Shown here piece after piece: positions 41,701 through 54,350 of a stretch of DNA of 64,000 nt. Below the pieces are notes generated by a model. The model had not been told where the DNA came from and searched no databases. It was given only the letters and a program-made list of their open reading frames with translations. The stretch's first letter is position 1. Every line of letters begins with the position of its first letter. The DNA comes from Bugula neritina (Eukaryota; Bryozoa; Gymnolaemata; Cheilostomatida; Bugulidae), in assembly GCA_964035545.1 (NCBI GenBank), contig OZ037772.1, positions 9,707,150-9,771,149 of the forward strand, in the 5' to 3' direction. The position numbers and the translations under genes are program-made.

Positions 41701-44700
41701 TGTGCAAATAATTTGTCATATGTAAGAATTAACTAAGAAATGATGCACACACAATTTATTGAAGTACGTACATTCGTTGAACACCATAATTTCCAGGATC
41801 CTGATTATGTAACGAGCAGGACTCCGGAGTGCCAAGTATTGCGCAAGAAAGCCGTTGGTTTCCATTACGAGTAGATACAATGAGTTGGTGGGGATAGCTT
41901 TCACCCCTCTATCAGTCCACTGTTCTGAACTTACATCTGGGTCAGCTCTGGGCTGTTTAACAGCAGACAGCAGTCTATATGATGTCAAATCTGAAACAGC
42001 AATTATAGTCTATTTATGAAACTTGGCTGTTAAGTTTTTTTTGTCAAAAGTCCGAGAGAGCTAATCAAACTGATGTTGGAGACACTTACTGGTCCAAGTA
42101 TAGTCAAAATAAACTTCCATTTCTCCAATTTTGGTCACCGTTTGTAGGTCAAGTAGCAGCCACGAGCCCTTGCTGCCTGGCCTTAATTCAACGTACGTTA
42201 AGTGTGACGTGTCTAACAGTTTTGAAAGGTCTCCTGTAGTCTCGGCATTTGCTGTAATCTTTGCACTGGATGCAATATTTTGGGCTGAAAGTATGAAATT
42301 TGTAATGTTATTCGTTATTATTATATCATTTATACTTGAGTCGCTAAAATCAAAAGTTATTGAACAGACCGGAAGCACGAGGACGTTGGAACATGTCTGA
42401 AAGTTAATTGTTAATGAGTTTGGTATTTCTCTTTGTATCACTAAACATCCTTTTACTTAAATGTCCCACTTGGCTGGCCAGCCATTATAACTCCCTAGTT
42501 TAGGTCCGACATTTATTATAGAGCTACCGGAAACAGAATGACAGGTAATACTGAACACTAATAATACTGACATTGTATACTAATATTACAAAATTCATCA
42601 TTGACATAAATAAAAACATCCGCAAACTTGCACGGAGATTTGCAAACCATATACGTCAAATTTTTGAGAGGTTACATTAGTATATATAATAGCTTTTATT
42701 TGATTAATGCAAGAGGTAATTGAGTCATATATGTGTCAAAGTTTACTGAAGCTTTTTGCACAAAACTAGGGATTAGAAGAAGTTATTCACTCCGTAGGTC
42801 AACGAGCCACGTATTTCCAAAATTTAATAAATATTTTTTAATAAATTTCAATGCTAGTCTAAACATTAGCCATCATTCATGAAAACCTACTATTCTTATA
42901 AGTGAATCTTTTTGTAGTAGAATATTTCTCAATAGTTTGGAGTTTAACATCTCTGCACGTAATATCAAAGCCTTCGGTGAACAAGGCCCGGGAATGTAGG
43001 TTGTAGGTAAACAAAATTCTATCAGAGTATTCCCCTGTACCTGCATTTTCTCGTACATTCACAGCAGTGAATGTAGGATTTCTTGCTAGTTCTGAAGAAA
43101 GTAATAATTATAGCTGTACAAAAATCATTCTGCAGTGCTAAGTTCGACCCTGTGATCTAATGGCAAGCACCCTGCAAGAAATCTGGAGGCCCCAGGTTCA
43201 AATCCCAGTACGAAAGAAAGTTTGATAAGTTATATTTGAAACATAATTTTGCCCCCACTGGGAATCGAACCGGAGTCTTCTGGCTTGCAAGCAAGTGTGC
43301 TACCATTACACCACAGAGGCCACTGGGTAAACTCAACACTACATCCCACCCAGTTCTCTGAACTCTACTGGCCTCTCTACTACTCCTTCAGTCATCAGGC
43401 TCCCCTGGCCTCTCAACTCCCTTGGAGTACTACTAGACTTCATTAGAGGCTGAAACAGCTTGAAAAGAAATTGCTCTCACCAGGAATTGAACCCGAGACC
43501 TCCGGCTTGCAAGCAAGTGTGCTAGCCATTACACTACAGGGATCTCTGGGTGACCTCATATTTACAATATTATTTCTTTCAGCCTTTAGTGATGCCTAGC
43601 AATAATACTCTGAGAGAGTTAGGAGGCCAGTTGAGCCTGAAAACTAAAGGAGTAGTACAGAAGCTAGTTGAGTTCAGAAAATTAGGTGAGATGCAGTGTT
43701 CAGTTTACCTAGTGCTTATTGCACCGAAGGTCTTAAGGGTTTGAATACCAGACAAGGGCTAAACTTTAATATTTTTAATTTAAACAATGCTTTTTATATA
43801 CTTAGAATGTCTAAATAACATGTGTTTAATATAGCCATCTTGAGGGAGCAGCCGTGGTCTAGGGGTTAGAGCGTTTGCCTAGTAAACACGAGGTCATGGG
43901 TTCGAGCCTGACAAAGGCCATTGGTGATGTTAGGAAGAGCATCCAGTCATAATTGCTCCTGTGTCTCATTAAAATTATTCCTTAGCCCGCCTTAACAAAA
44001 AACCCTTCCTATCAGGGGTTTTTCACAGGGATAGTGACTATATACTTGCGTGAGGTAATATAGCCATCTTGGTAAAGACTTACCAAACACTTGACTCTTG
44101 GTTTTAGTAGATATAACAATGCCATTGCTAGTCAGTTCAACCTTGAAGTTCACAACATCGCCATAGACAAGGAAAGGAAAGTTGGCAATGACCTGCACAA
44201 TGATCACCAAAATAACAAATTTGTTTATGACATCATAAAGATTTAAAAACATCACACTGAGTTTAGCAGAGAGCAGCCAGGGTCTATGGGTTAAAGCGTT
44301 TGCTTATAGTAAGCACAAAGTCATAGGTTAGAGGCTGAAAAAAGCAGCTGGTGATGTTAAGAAAGGCATCTAGTCATAAATTCTCTTGTGTCCTATGTGA
44401 ATAAGTCCTTATAAGCTCGATTTACCAAAAACCCCTTTCATCAAGGGTTTCTCCCAGGAATGGTGATCATAATCTTTGATGTAACCTGTAATCTCAGTTT
44501 AAAGTTTACACTTTAAACTGACTATTTATATATTTAGTTGCTTAACTTTAAAAAGCAATTTATGTCAACAAACAACGTATTTAAACTGAAAGCCTGCAAT
44601 GTTTATACTGTAAAGTTCATGTTATATTTTATGTATAACTTTAAAACTTCTGCTACCCGAACAGAACAAAGGGGAGGTAAGTGAGATGAGGATGTGTAAC

Positions 44701-46255
44701 ATAAAACAGCTGTGAACCTGATTGATTAATTCTTTATCATTAGTTGATCGAACATTAAACTACAATATTAGACTGAATTTTATGAAATTAATTGAAGTTA
44801 AAGTTTCATTTGCAATATTACATTTAAGTATGGCAGATTTTCTCACCGATCTTTGATTATCGTTTACAGAAATCTTATGTTTTCTGCAGACTGGGCGTTC
44901 TTCTTCACATGCTGAAAAAATGACAGCCAATCCCGTCCAAGTCTCTCCTGCTCTTGCAGTTAATTTTGCCGTCACAAATGTCTCCTCATTGCGCCGCGTA
45001 AATATCGGTTCACCATCAAGAACCACTCCATTAATCTCAGAACTGAAACTAAGACAATTGTGTAGATTAAATCCATAGTTTAGGGGGTAGAGCGTTTTCC
45101 TAGTAAACATGAGGTCATAGGTTCAAACTCAAAAAAAAGCCATTGGTGATGTTAGGAAGAGCACCCAGTCATAATTGCTCCTGTGCCTCATTCAAATAAG
45201 TCCTTAGCCAGCTTTAACAAAAAACCTTTTTATCAGGGGTTTCACACAGGGATAGCGACTATAAACTTCTATGAGTTTAGAGTGAAGGTTAGTAGAAACA
45301 TTGCATTTGCTGCAGGTTTTGTATTTCAATATAAAATTTGGCTCTCAAAACTGCCCTACTGCATTTAAAATTGTAGCATATCAAATCTTATAGTATAAAT
45401 GCCTAATAGTGGTTTGAAAAGCTGGGCATATTAATTTTAAAGGCATATTTCACATTTTTAATACTTTGCCTTATATATTTTGAGACAGTATGATATAATA
45501 ATGTTATAGTTGCTTTGTTTTAATATTTCTATCGTTCATGTCTGTGCAACAAATTACAAAATAAAATAAAATTGTTATATTTTGTTTATTTTTAAACTCA
45601 ATGAAAAAATATTTAAGCTAAAAATATATTACTATAAATTTAAAAATTAAAACTTTTGACTGATATTCAGTATACACCAGTAAATTAAAAAAAGTTAAAA
45701 TTGACTCATGTTTTTTGAAAGATTTACTAAAACTCTAGTATATTAGTACCTAAAATTTTATAAACTATGCAAAAGATAAAGACGTTTACTGTGTATATTA
45801 AGTAAAACAAATTTACCCATATGTAGTCAATATTATGTGCGGATAGAGAATTTGTAAATTAAAAGAAAGTAGCTAAACAGAGCTGAAAAAATGAAACTGC
45901 GAATGTATAACATAGGAATGTAATAGCTGGGATCTCCAAGACAGGAAACACAACTGTTGATAACTACCCAAAAAGCACCCAAGAACTGCTAATCAACATA
46001 AGAACTGAAGCTAAGCATTTTGCTGAGCCCAGCAAAGTAAAATTCAGTAAATCAACCCCTAAACTACACATGGAGGTGGCTTTACTAAAAAATTATATTC
46101 CAAATCACCAAACATTTACAATTTACACTTATCTTGCGTAATGAAATTTGACAAAAAATTAGAAATTCTTTCAAGAATAGACAAGCTAATACCTAAGTCA
46201 TATCAACTTACCAGCTAATCGCAATGACTGTAATTGCTGTTATCAAGTTTTGCAT
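30985..46255 (-). CDS. Receptor A: type I membrane protein with two F5/8C and three FN3 domains and a long Ser/Lys-rich tail
   Basis: Twenty exons on the minus strand: 46212-46255, 44847-45048, 44084-44192, 42891-43091, 42090-42284, 41772-41990, 40903-40968, 40349-40573, 39716-39934, 39221-39352, 38416-38588, 38179-38293, 36281-36423, 35844-35976, 35504-35586, 34961-35162, 33938-34025, 33168-33233, 32733-32786, 30985-32029. Sum 3714 nt, 1237 aa, no stop. Layout: signal peptide (1-14), Cys-containing beta-type module (16-118), second module (119-185), discoidin-like F5/8C 1 (186-323), linker, F5/8C 2 (346-493), linker, FN3 domains (538-633, 634-725, 726-820), TM helix about 829-851 (GGGVVLILGSLTVALF), basic RRRRKKK, then a 347-residue tail rich in Ser, Lys and Thr, almost without Tyr. 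The domains suggest cell-surface binding or adhesion; ligand unknown. No orthologue is recognised. Confidence 0.85.
32119..32322 (+). mobile_element. tRNA-derived SINE (family 1)
   Basis: Contains diverged family-1 head (gattaaagtatttgcttagt), B-box-like gggttcaaact, and the body and tail motifs. Lies in the last intron of receptor A, opposite to transcription. Confidence 0.75.
34534..34640. mobile_element. hAT-like element end
   Basis: Begins cagggttgtccaacctttgc, the form of hAT MITE termini; the other end is not certain. In a receptor A intron. Confidence 0.4.
35747..35795. repeat. (TA)n microsatellite
   Basis: Pure TA run in the receptor A intron between exons 14 and 15. Confidence 0.95.
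36024..36178. repeat. CA-rich microsatellite
   Basis: Irregular (ACAC/GCAC)n run of about 150 bp in a receptor A intron. Confidence 0.9.
36651..37645 (-). mobile_element. 5'-truncated non-LTR retrotransposon (LINE) with intact RT C-terminal ORF
   Basis: A 267-codon open frame (36842-37645) starts at the catalytic ADD motif (HADDTNLFF), continues with FLGVQIDKNLNWSLHI and ends with the ALWNELPIPLRSIS block typical of the C-terminal region of Jockey/CR1-like reverse transcriptases. A 3' UTR with the gggcctcatcatc motif and a (CAAA)n tail follows. The endonuclease and most of the RT are missing. It sits in intron 12 of receptor A in the same orientation. The undamaged frame suggests a recent insertion. 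Confidence 0.85.
38323..38361 (-). mobile_element. SINE family 1 head fragment
   Basis: Only the tRNA-like head remains (ccacggctgctccc). Receptor A intron. Confidence 0.4.
39565..39640 (-). mobile_element. tRNA-like element (SINE family 2)
   Basis: Reverse complement reads GTGGCGTAGTAGTTAGCACA, then CTTGCTTGCAAG and a fair T-arm (TTGGGTTTGAATCCCAG). The acceptor stem does not pair well. Copies at 43253-43322, 43478-43543 and 59695-59762 show this is a repeat family, not a tRNA gene. Confidence 0.6.
43145..43325. mobile_element. Inverted pair of tRNA-like elements (SINE family 2)
   Basis: A plus-strand copy (43145-43210, with aggttcaaatcccagta) is followed about 40 bp later by a minus-strand copy (43253-43325, with tgggaatcgaaccgg). 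The pair could form a hairpin in transcripts. Receptor A intron 3. Confidence 0.6.
43478..43543 (-). mobile_element. tRNA-like element (SINE family 2)
   Basis: Shares ggaattgaacccgagacctc and cttgcaagcaagtgtgctag with the other copies. Receptor A intron 3. Confidence 0.6.
43843..44055 (+). mobile_element. tRNA-derived SINE (family 1), near-consensus with 16-bp target duplication
   Basis: The best-preserved copy: head agggagcagccgtggtctag, B-box-like gggttcgagcctg, body ccattggtgatgttaggaag and tail caggggtttttcacaggg. It is flanked by taatatagccatcttg at 43827-43842 and 44056-44071. It lies in receptor A intron 3, 30 bp from exon 3. Confidence 0.92.
44270..44480 (+). mobile_element. tRNA-derived SINE (family 1)
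   Basis: Diverged copy with gagcagccagggtctatggg head and ctggtgatgttaagaaaggc body. Receptor A intron 2. Confidence 0.8.
45075..45276 (+). mobile_element. tRNA-derived SINE (family 1), head truncated
   Basis: Contains gtagagcgttttcctagtaa, ggttcaaactc, ccattggtgatgttaggaag and the tail. It begins about 25 bp from the receptor A exon 2 acceptor, within intron 1. Confidence 0.85.
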
Positions 46256-47174
46256 TTTTTTCCTAGTTGCCCTACATCATGGCTTTTTTGTTTTCTTTTT
46301 ATGAGTGAATTTTTAACTTAAACTAGTTTGTTTGATCGAAATTCATGAGAAAATTTAAATTGTTTTTAGGGACATTGTTGAGCTCAAAGATATGCAGTTT
46401 GACACATCTAAACACGATTGTGATTTGTGTCTACATTGTGTGATGGTGCAAATTGAAATTATCAGTTTGCTGCCATTTTCACAAAAATAGACAGCTGCAG
46501 CTTTTTTAAAAAAATCGCTTTCAAAACAGCTACTATATTGACAGATCGAACTTTAAACTATTTAAAGTAAATCAAAATGTAATGAAATATTCAGTTTCTA
46601 TTAAGAATTAAAGTTTAAATCTATAATTGATCAATAAACTTGCTTTGTATAAAACAGCAAAAAATGCAATAAGATTGTTTGCTTTATTTTTTAAAAAAAA
46701 AACATACTTTAGCATAAAACTTTTTTGAAATAAATTTTTCTAAAGAGATGATTTTTGCTTGCAATGTCTTTAAAATTCTTTTTTGCAAATAGCTAATGCT
46801 ATGAGAACCTAGCTAATATTACTCTAAATAATTTTTAAATATTGCTTTTGAAATTTGAATAAACTTCTAGCAAGCAATTTCCCATTTATCATAATTTTAT
46901 TAAGCAGAAATGAGCTTTTTAAAGCAAAATATTTGTCTTTCACATATTGCAAATAGACAAAGGAATATCAAAATGCAAATTAAACTGGAAATTCAGAATC
47001 TTTTAAAAAATAAACATATAACATAAATAATTAGTGTACGTATAGTTCAATATTCCCTTAAAGTTCAACAATATAAAAAAAATTTTATTCAAAGTCAAAA
47101 CACATTAAATTTTTAATTTTTATTGTTTTCAAAAAATATTGCAACAAAAAAACTCAACTATAGATAAAAATAAT
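46256..47174. promoter_or_regulatory. Shared intergenic region between divergent receptor genes
   Basis: The start codons of receptors A and B face away from each other 919 bp apart. The region is very AT-rich, with no ORF and no SINE. Both promoters, possibly one bidirectional unit, must lie here unless there are untranslated first exons elsewhere. No TATA/initiator pair can be assigned by eye. Confidence 0.5.
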
Positions 47175-50100
47175 ATGAATAATTTTGCCAAAAGAATAGT
47201 TTTGTTAACCGTATTACTCTGGTAAGTAAAAATTTATACCTATATGTTATTTACTTACCAGTAATCTAGCTATTATACATATAACTAATATAATTTTCAA
47301 AGATTGATATACGCTTAATCATAAAGATATTATATATTTTTTTTAATAATGATGTGACTTTACGATGCAATCTGCCATTTATCTACAAAAAACTATTATC
47401 AAAATTCTGCAATAGTTGCAAATAATGGAGAAAAAGGCTTTCATTATTTTTTATTCACTCTAAAAATAAAATATACCTGAATATTTTCTATTTTCATAAC
47501 TCTTCCTGCTTTTATAATTACCGCAATGCACACACATGTTGTGTATTACCATTGTTATAGTTTCTATATCAAAAATACATTTTATATATTACGTTATTTC
47601 TACGATGCTTTTCATGGTAAAAATTAATGGAAATATCAAGGCTATTGCTATAATATAAATTTGTATTAGCTAGTTATATACAATTTTATTAAATACAAAA
47701 TAAAAATAATGATTATACAAATTAATAAAGTATGCAATCGCACTGATTAAAACATGCACTGTATGTATTTAATACATACAAAGCAATTTAGTGTATACAG
47801 TGCTCTGGGCATAGCAATGTATATATTCTACATTGATTTGTTCAAAGCAATTGCACTTTATTCTTTACTGCAACCAAAATAAAAACACTGAAATATATAG
47901 CTGCTAATTTAGCTATATGCATGTGTGTTTCTGCATGCGTGTTTGTGTGAGAGCATGGTGTAGGTGTGTGAGTAGACAATTTCTATGCAAGTAGTATATA
48001 TTGCATATACACAAATAACAACTAGCTTTTGTGCTGGAATATATGATATACATTTATTACGTATATTACACACACATGGGTAGTCTAGAAAGTACATACG
48101 CAGTAAGGCTGAGTGGCGACATTACGTTTGTACGGACTGGTGAAAAAGTTAAAGTAAGCACTCGAGTGTCTGGTAGCCCGTACGAAAGTTGGACAAACCT
48201 CGTAGCAATTTTTACGGCCTGTGGACAACATCGCCCTGTTTGCAGGACAGAAAGAGTTTCACTAAGAAATGATCAAAAACTTGTAAGCAATTTACTAAAT
48301 TTGTTTTCAAAATTTTCAATTTTTCAGATAATAAAAAAGTTTTCTATAACAGCTAGGGCTTGACAGTTGGTCCTGGTTTGCACAATCTGTATTGTATGCT
48401 GTTAATTGTTGATCACATTTTCTAGCAATTGTTTTATTTGTGTACATATATGTAGCATACTTCAAATCATGTATTTTATATGCAATGAAAAGGTTACCTA
48501 TTTATTTATTAGGCTATATGTACATTTTGTTATATACTATAAAAATTTTGGAAATATTATTTTATAGATTTCTGCCACATTTTCATTTCTTTATTATGAT
48601 GAAGAAATTAACTTTAGCACTCAGTTGTATCGAGGCAATCGTGTTATTTCAACAAACTTTATCAACAAGATATTTGGTAAGTGCATGCTTATAACATGAA
48701 ACAATTATTTTGTTTATCTAAAGTGTATAGTTTGAATTAGCATGCATTTAGTTGTAGATGAAGTTATGGTAATGTGCATTTACGTCAATTGCTTATAATT
48801 AAATCTGTTATTATGAGTCAATATTATGTAAAGAAACACTCTAGCCATCCTACATCACGTTCTATTTGCATAAAAAAGAGAAACACAAAATAATGTTATG
48901 TTAAAGTGGTAAACGCGCATAAATCACAAATACTTTATAGATTTCAAATATAAACAAAAATTATTCTCCTATAATGTGCTAGATGTTTGTAGAAAATTGT
49001 AAAATTGGCATTTGTTGTGCTAGTTTTCATAGGTTTACACTACTTTTTGTAACATGAAGCATTAATAATTTATTTTTCTATGCCAGAAAATAGTTTTATC
49101 AATATTCAAGGATAGACTGTTGCAACTATATAGCCACTTTTACTGTATATTAAAATAATGTGTTGATCGATCAAAGTTTAGATTAAGTTATTCTCATTTA
49201 TGAATACAAGATTTGCATCTCATAGTTATAAAACACAAAACTAAAAGCAAAAAAATCCAAAACTCTGAAACCATTTACTTTTACAATTTTGAATTAAAAA
49301 AATTCGCTTTTGCTGTTACATATAATGGAGTAGCTTTAGCAACTATGCTAGCTGAAGCCTTGCTCAAACTGTTGTATACACACATAATCTGAAATGAACT
49401 AACACACACCAGCATATATGCCAACGCATTTACATAGTGTAAGCTTAAAATATATACACACATGCACTAACACACAAAGATGCATAAAAATAAACAAAAA
49501 CAGACACCAACACACAAAAGCAAAACCATTGCACAATAAAATGAAAAAATGAATACACACTTTTGTATTATTTATGCTGAAAAAATGGCAACAAATCTAT
49601 ACACATATCTATAAAATATACATTTGTATTTCTATTCTTTTTATATTAATTATTATATTTTATTATTTGGGAAGCAGCTGTGGTTTAGGGGTTAGAGCGT
49701 TTGTCTAGTAAACACGAAGTCATGGGTTTGAGCCCTGACAAAGGCCATTGGTGATGTTAGGAAGAGCATCCAATCATAATTGCTCCTGTGCCTTATTTAA
49801 ATAAGTCCTTAGCCAGCTTTAAGAAAAACTCTTTCTATCAGGGTTTCTCACAAGGATAGTTACAATAAACTTGCGTGAGTTTTTTTCATTGTATTATATT
49901 ATTTATTGCTCGTTTAACTTGTTTCAGAGATGAATGCTGAAATAAAAGTGATAGTAGAGCACTTGAGAGACAACGTCGGTACACCAGCATATTTAGATAG
50001 GATTAGATTCATTCTGGTGCTACACTCCCGAGCCAAGTACCCCGAAGGTTTTGAGATCAGTTGCCGAAAGTATCAGGGTCTTCTTGACCAGAAGTATTCT

Positions 50101-51819
50101 GTCACTCGGCAGTTTGTCTTTAATAACTGTGAGTATACACCATCTTGTTTTGGCTCAATATCATGCAATATTCTTTTGAGAATTAAATCAATATGTACTA
50201 ACTCATTTACTCGCTCACTCACTTAGTCAATCACTCACTCAATTGCCTCCTTGTTCACTCACTCACTCGCTCAATCGCTCATCACTCATTCACTCACTCA
50301 CTCATGAACAGTAAATGTTGTCATGCTATATTTAGCAATAGTTCATAGATATAGGCCTAAACTCATTTAATTGATTGTATAATTTAATTATGGATCACTG
50401 TTTTTATTACAAAAATAATTATTTGTTATTTAACATTTTGTTAGATAATGACTTGCATCAAAAGAAAAGATATATAGATTTTGCAATATGAAAAATGAAA
50501 ATCATATTTACAGCTGTTGTTTTGATAAATTTGAACAAATTCATCAAATCTTTTGTTGGTTGCTGTGATTTGAAATGCTCATATACATATAAACTTAAAA
50601 GTTGGGTTTTTATTGAATTTGGTAAGAAAAATAAATAAAGAATTTTTGGAACGATATTATAATTTTTAAATAGTCAGAAAATGTGTAAACAAATAATGTT
50701 TCTTGTTTTTCAGCACAGAATAAAGCAATTAACGCGATGGCAAAAACAAATAATGTTCAGATAAATGGAGATCCTGCCAAAGTAGTGGATGACTCATTTG
50801 AGACTTACATTGATCTATACTCTAAAAACAACGGCGCTTGGGTGTCTTTCGATATGCAAAAAGTAACAAAAATTGGAGAGATTGAAATTTACTATGAATG
50901 GTATCACACCAGTAAGAATTTCAGTTCACTTTGTATTAAATGTTTTGCCTAATGTATATTTTTATGTTGAATCAAACTAGTAATTTAAATTATTATGACA
51001 CAATAATATTTAGTTTTTCACAAAATTATTCATACTATTTACATTAAAGAGAGAAAGATTGTTATAGCTATATAGGGTAGTAAAAGTCTATACTATTAAA
51101 GCAGTTTTAGACTAAGGGATTTTTAAATGTATGTATTGGTCAAATTACAAGCATTTTAAAACGTGATTATTATTTATAATAAATTTTTTATAATATTTTT
51201 TATAATATAAAACAATGTCAGCTATACACTTAATAGCTTTATTTTCAAATGGCTAACTTTACTACAACAAAACAACAATTGTTATTTGTCAATTGTATCT
51301 TTCTAATGACCTTCTGCCAATTGAAATTTGTCAGTTGTTTATTGCAAATCTTTATTTATTAATTATCAATTTTAAATTGTCAATATGGTTGCTAGTATAG
51401 ATCTTATCATCATTATAATATATCGATATTACTGATGGCGCAATGTGTTGGTAACAGAATAAGAGGTTGCATTGGGGTGTGGAATTATTTCAGGTGCAAC
51501 AACATGCACGATTCTATCAGCCATACTAGAGCCTCAAGTTAATCCGGCTAAAGACACACCTTGGTGGACAAATAAGGGAGACAAGTTTATACCCCCTACT
51601 AAGACATACTTGATTATAGCGAACAAAGGCCAGTTTCTGGCTCGGTACATTGCTCTGTATATTAGTGCAACGAATACAAAGATGAGACTTTATGAAATCA
51701 AAGTGTTCAGTGAATGTACGTATTATATATATATATATATATATATAATGTATGCTGATTGTCAATCTAGTTGGAGTTCCAGCAAAGTAAAGTGCTCGAT
51801 ATCACGGGTGACAGAGCTA

Positions 51820-51864
<45 letters not shown>

Positions 51865-54284
51865 GTTTTAAAATATTTCTATAATACATGTACTATATTT
51901 TGATATGTAGAAATTGCTGTGCAAACTTTTCGTAAATTACTAGCAGCACAATAAAAATAATTATTGTATGTCTAGAATAAAAAATGTTTTCTTTTTATGC
52001 TTTTCTGGGTTTAAGATCAAAAGAATGTTGGATTTGGAGCTGAAAGTTCTTCTAGTAGTGACGCCGACAAAACAACTGCGAGTAAGTCTTGTGTCGTAGT
52101 TTAAAACTTGTTGTGAATTTGAATCATAAATCTAGACAGAACAGCTACTTGTAAAGTTACAAAAGTGTTTTAAAATATAGCTTTAAAAATTACTTTACAT
52201 AAAGTGTTAACTCATCACAGCTAGGTCAACAAGTTGTGTTAACATCAAAGCTAAATTTGGATCTTTTACAAATAATATGGTAAATTACACAAAGACTTTG
52301 ATGAACATTTAAATTGAAGATGCTATAAATTATTAAATTAATTTGCTCACCATTCTTTGTACTTGATTATATTGTCCTGCTAAACTATAATATTGTATTG
52401 TTATATACTATTATCGTTGCATTATTATAAAACCTGAATACAATTTTGTCTGTTTTATCATAATATCACATTGTTATACTACTAGATGATCATAATGTGA
52501 TATGATTTATTTTTATATTACTATATCTTATCATATTATTGTATTACTGCTTGTATTACTATCCTAATGTACCAATGCAACTATATGTTTACCGTATTAT
52601 CACCGGTCAACTCTGATTAGCTATTTGCATGTACGTGTACTGTATATGCAATATTATTGATTATTATGTATATTCTGATAACACAATGTGTGGTTTTGTA
52701 GCATTCTTTCTAAACACAGAAAATGCATTAAATGGATACGTTGGCAGGAGTCACTATTACGATGGGTTCTTATTGGACAGCCCACAACCAAAATGGTTCA
52801 GAGTGTCCTTGAAGTCACTGACCTGGATTTCTCACATGTATATTTACTTCTTTGATGATAAGTGTGGTGGACCTAGCACTTGCTGTGAGTATTCATGTCT
52901 ATAATGAGAGAATAACTCTTAAATATTAAATTTCTATTTTTAGATCGCAATTGCCTATATCAATTTAAAGAAAAGCAAATGATTATTTTACTACTTCTGA
53001 AGTTCAAGAAAAACTTGCAAAAACGCCTGTGTTCTAGATGAAATATGTAATATAGCAAAGCAAACTTTGTTTTTGTGAAAATTTTGTTTCCTGTCTCAAA
53101 CCAAAATATATAAAAGGCATTTCTGCACAAAAATATATTTCACCGTGTTATTGTTGCTAACTTCAATCAACTAATTTAAGTAAATCATTATTTTTGTTGA
53201 CTAAAATATTTAGCAGGGATTATTTATATAAAACCAGATTTTCTAACAATTTTCAGTATGCAGTTTTGTGTATTGGAATTCCCACCATTTCTAGCTCAGT
53301 GGTTGAATGACGTAACAGTTACAGCTACGGCAGCTACTCCTGCTGTCGTTTCAAGGTGCAGTAGCTCTGACGTCATTGCTCCTAAATCAAACTTTATCAA
53401 AGAAAACTTTGTCAACTCGCATGTATACTCCGTGTGGCCTAACAATATCAAACAATACAGACACATCCAACTTTGCAAATCTGGACCCGGGAAGCTAACA
53501 CTGGCTGAAATGAAGATCTTTGATATTGGTAATAATAAAACATTTCACATTATCTACTTATTTGAAACTCATTGAGTGTGACTTTAGATGTAGACGTAAT
53601 TTCAAACTTTAAACATAAAAACCTTTTTTGTAAAAACTTAGAAATTAATGGCATAACTTATTATTACTATAATAAGTTACACTAGACTACTAGAAAAATA
53701 CGTTAGTATATCAGCAAATCACATAGCAACACATAATTCAAGAAATATAAAATAATATATCATATAATTTACTGTAATGAAACATAATATAATACAGTAT
53801 ATTAAAATGATATAATATACAGTATGTTTTAACATAATACAAAATAACATGATTTTTAATAATTATATTAATTAAACGTAGCATAGTAATAAAGTGTTCC
53901 ATATAATATAATATAATATGACGTGATGAATAACATTATCAACGTATAATTTTCAATATATTTTGAAATTGCAAACTAAACTAAATAAAAGTGCGATGAT
54001 GGTGAAAATACAAAATTGCTATTTCTTTCAGATTTAGACTTAGAGCGCTACGAAATGTTTGCTGTCGACAGAGCTGAAGCAAATTTCTCCAATGGTGAAA
54101 TAATGGCCTGTAATCTTAGATCCAAGACTAAAAACAAAATCTACAAATTGCAGGATTATTTGATAGTTGGTAAATGTAGTGATTCAGTGTTTCAATATTT
54201 TCTTGTGACAAACTATTTTATATTGATTCACAAAAAGTAATTTGAATGTAATCTCTAATGTGTAACAGAACAGCTGAATTATAC

Positions 54285-54350
<66 letters not shown>

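Noticed and set aside
42131-42400. Plus-strand 89-codon frame
   Set aside because: Overlaps receptor A exon 5 antisense; no independent support.
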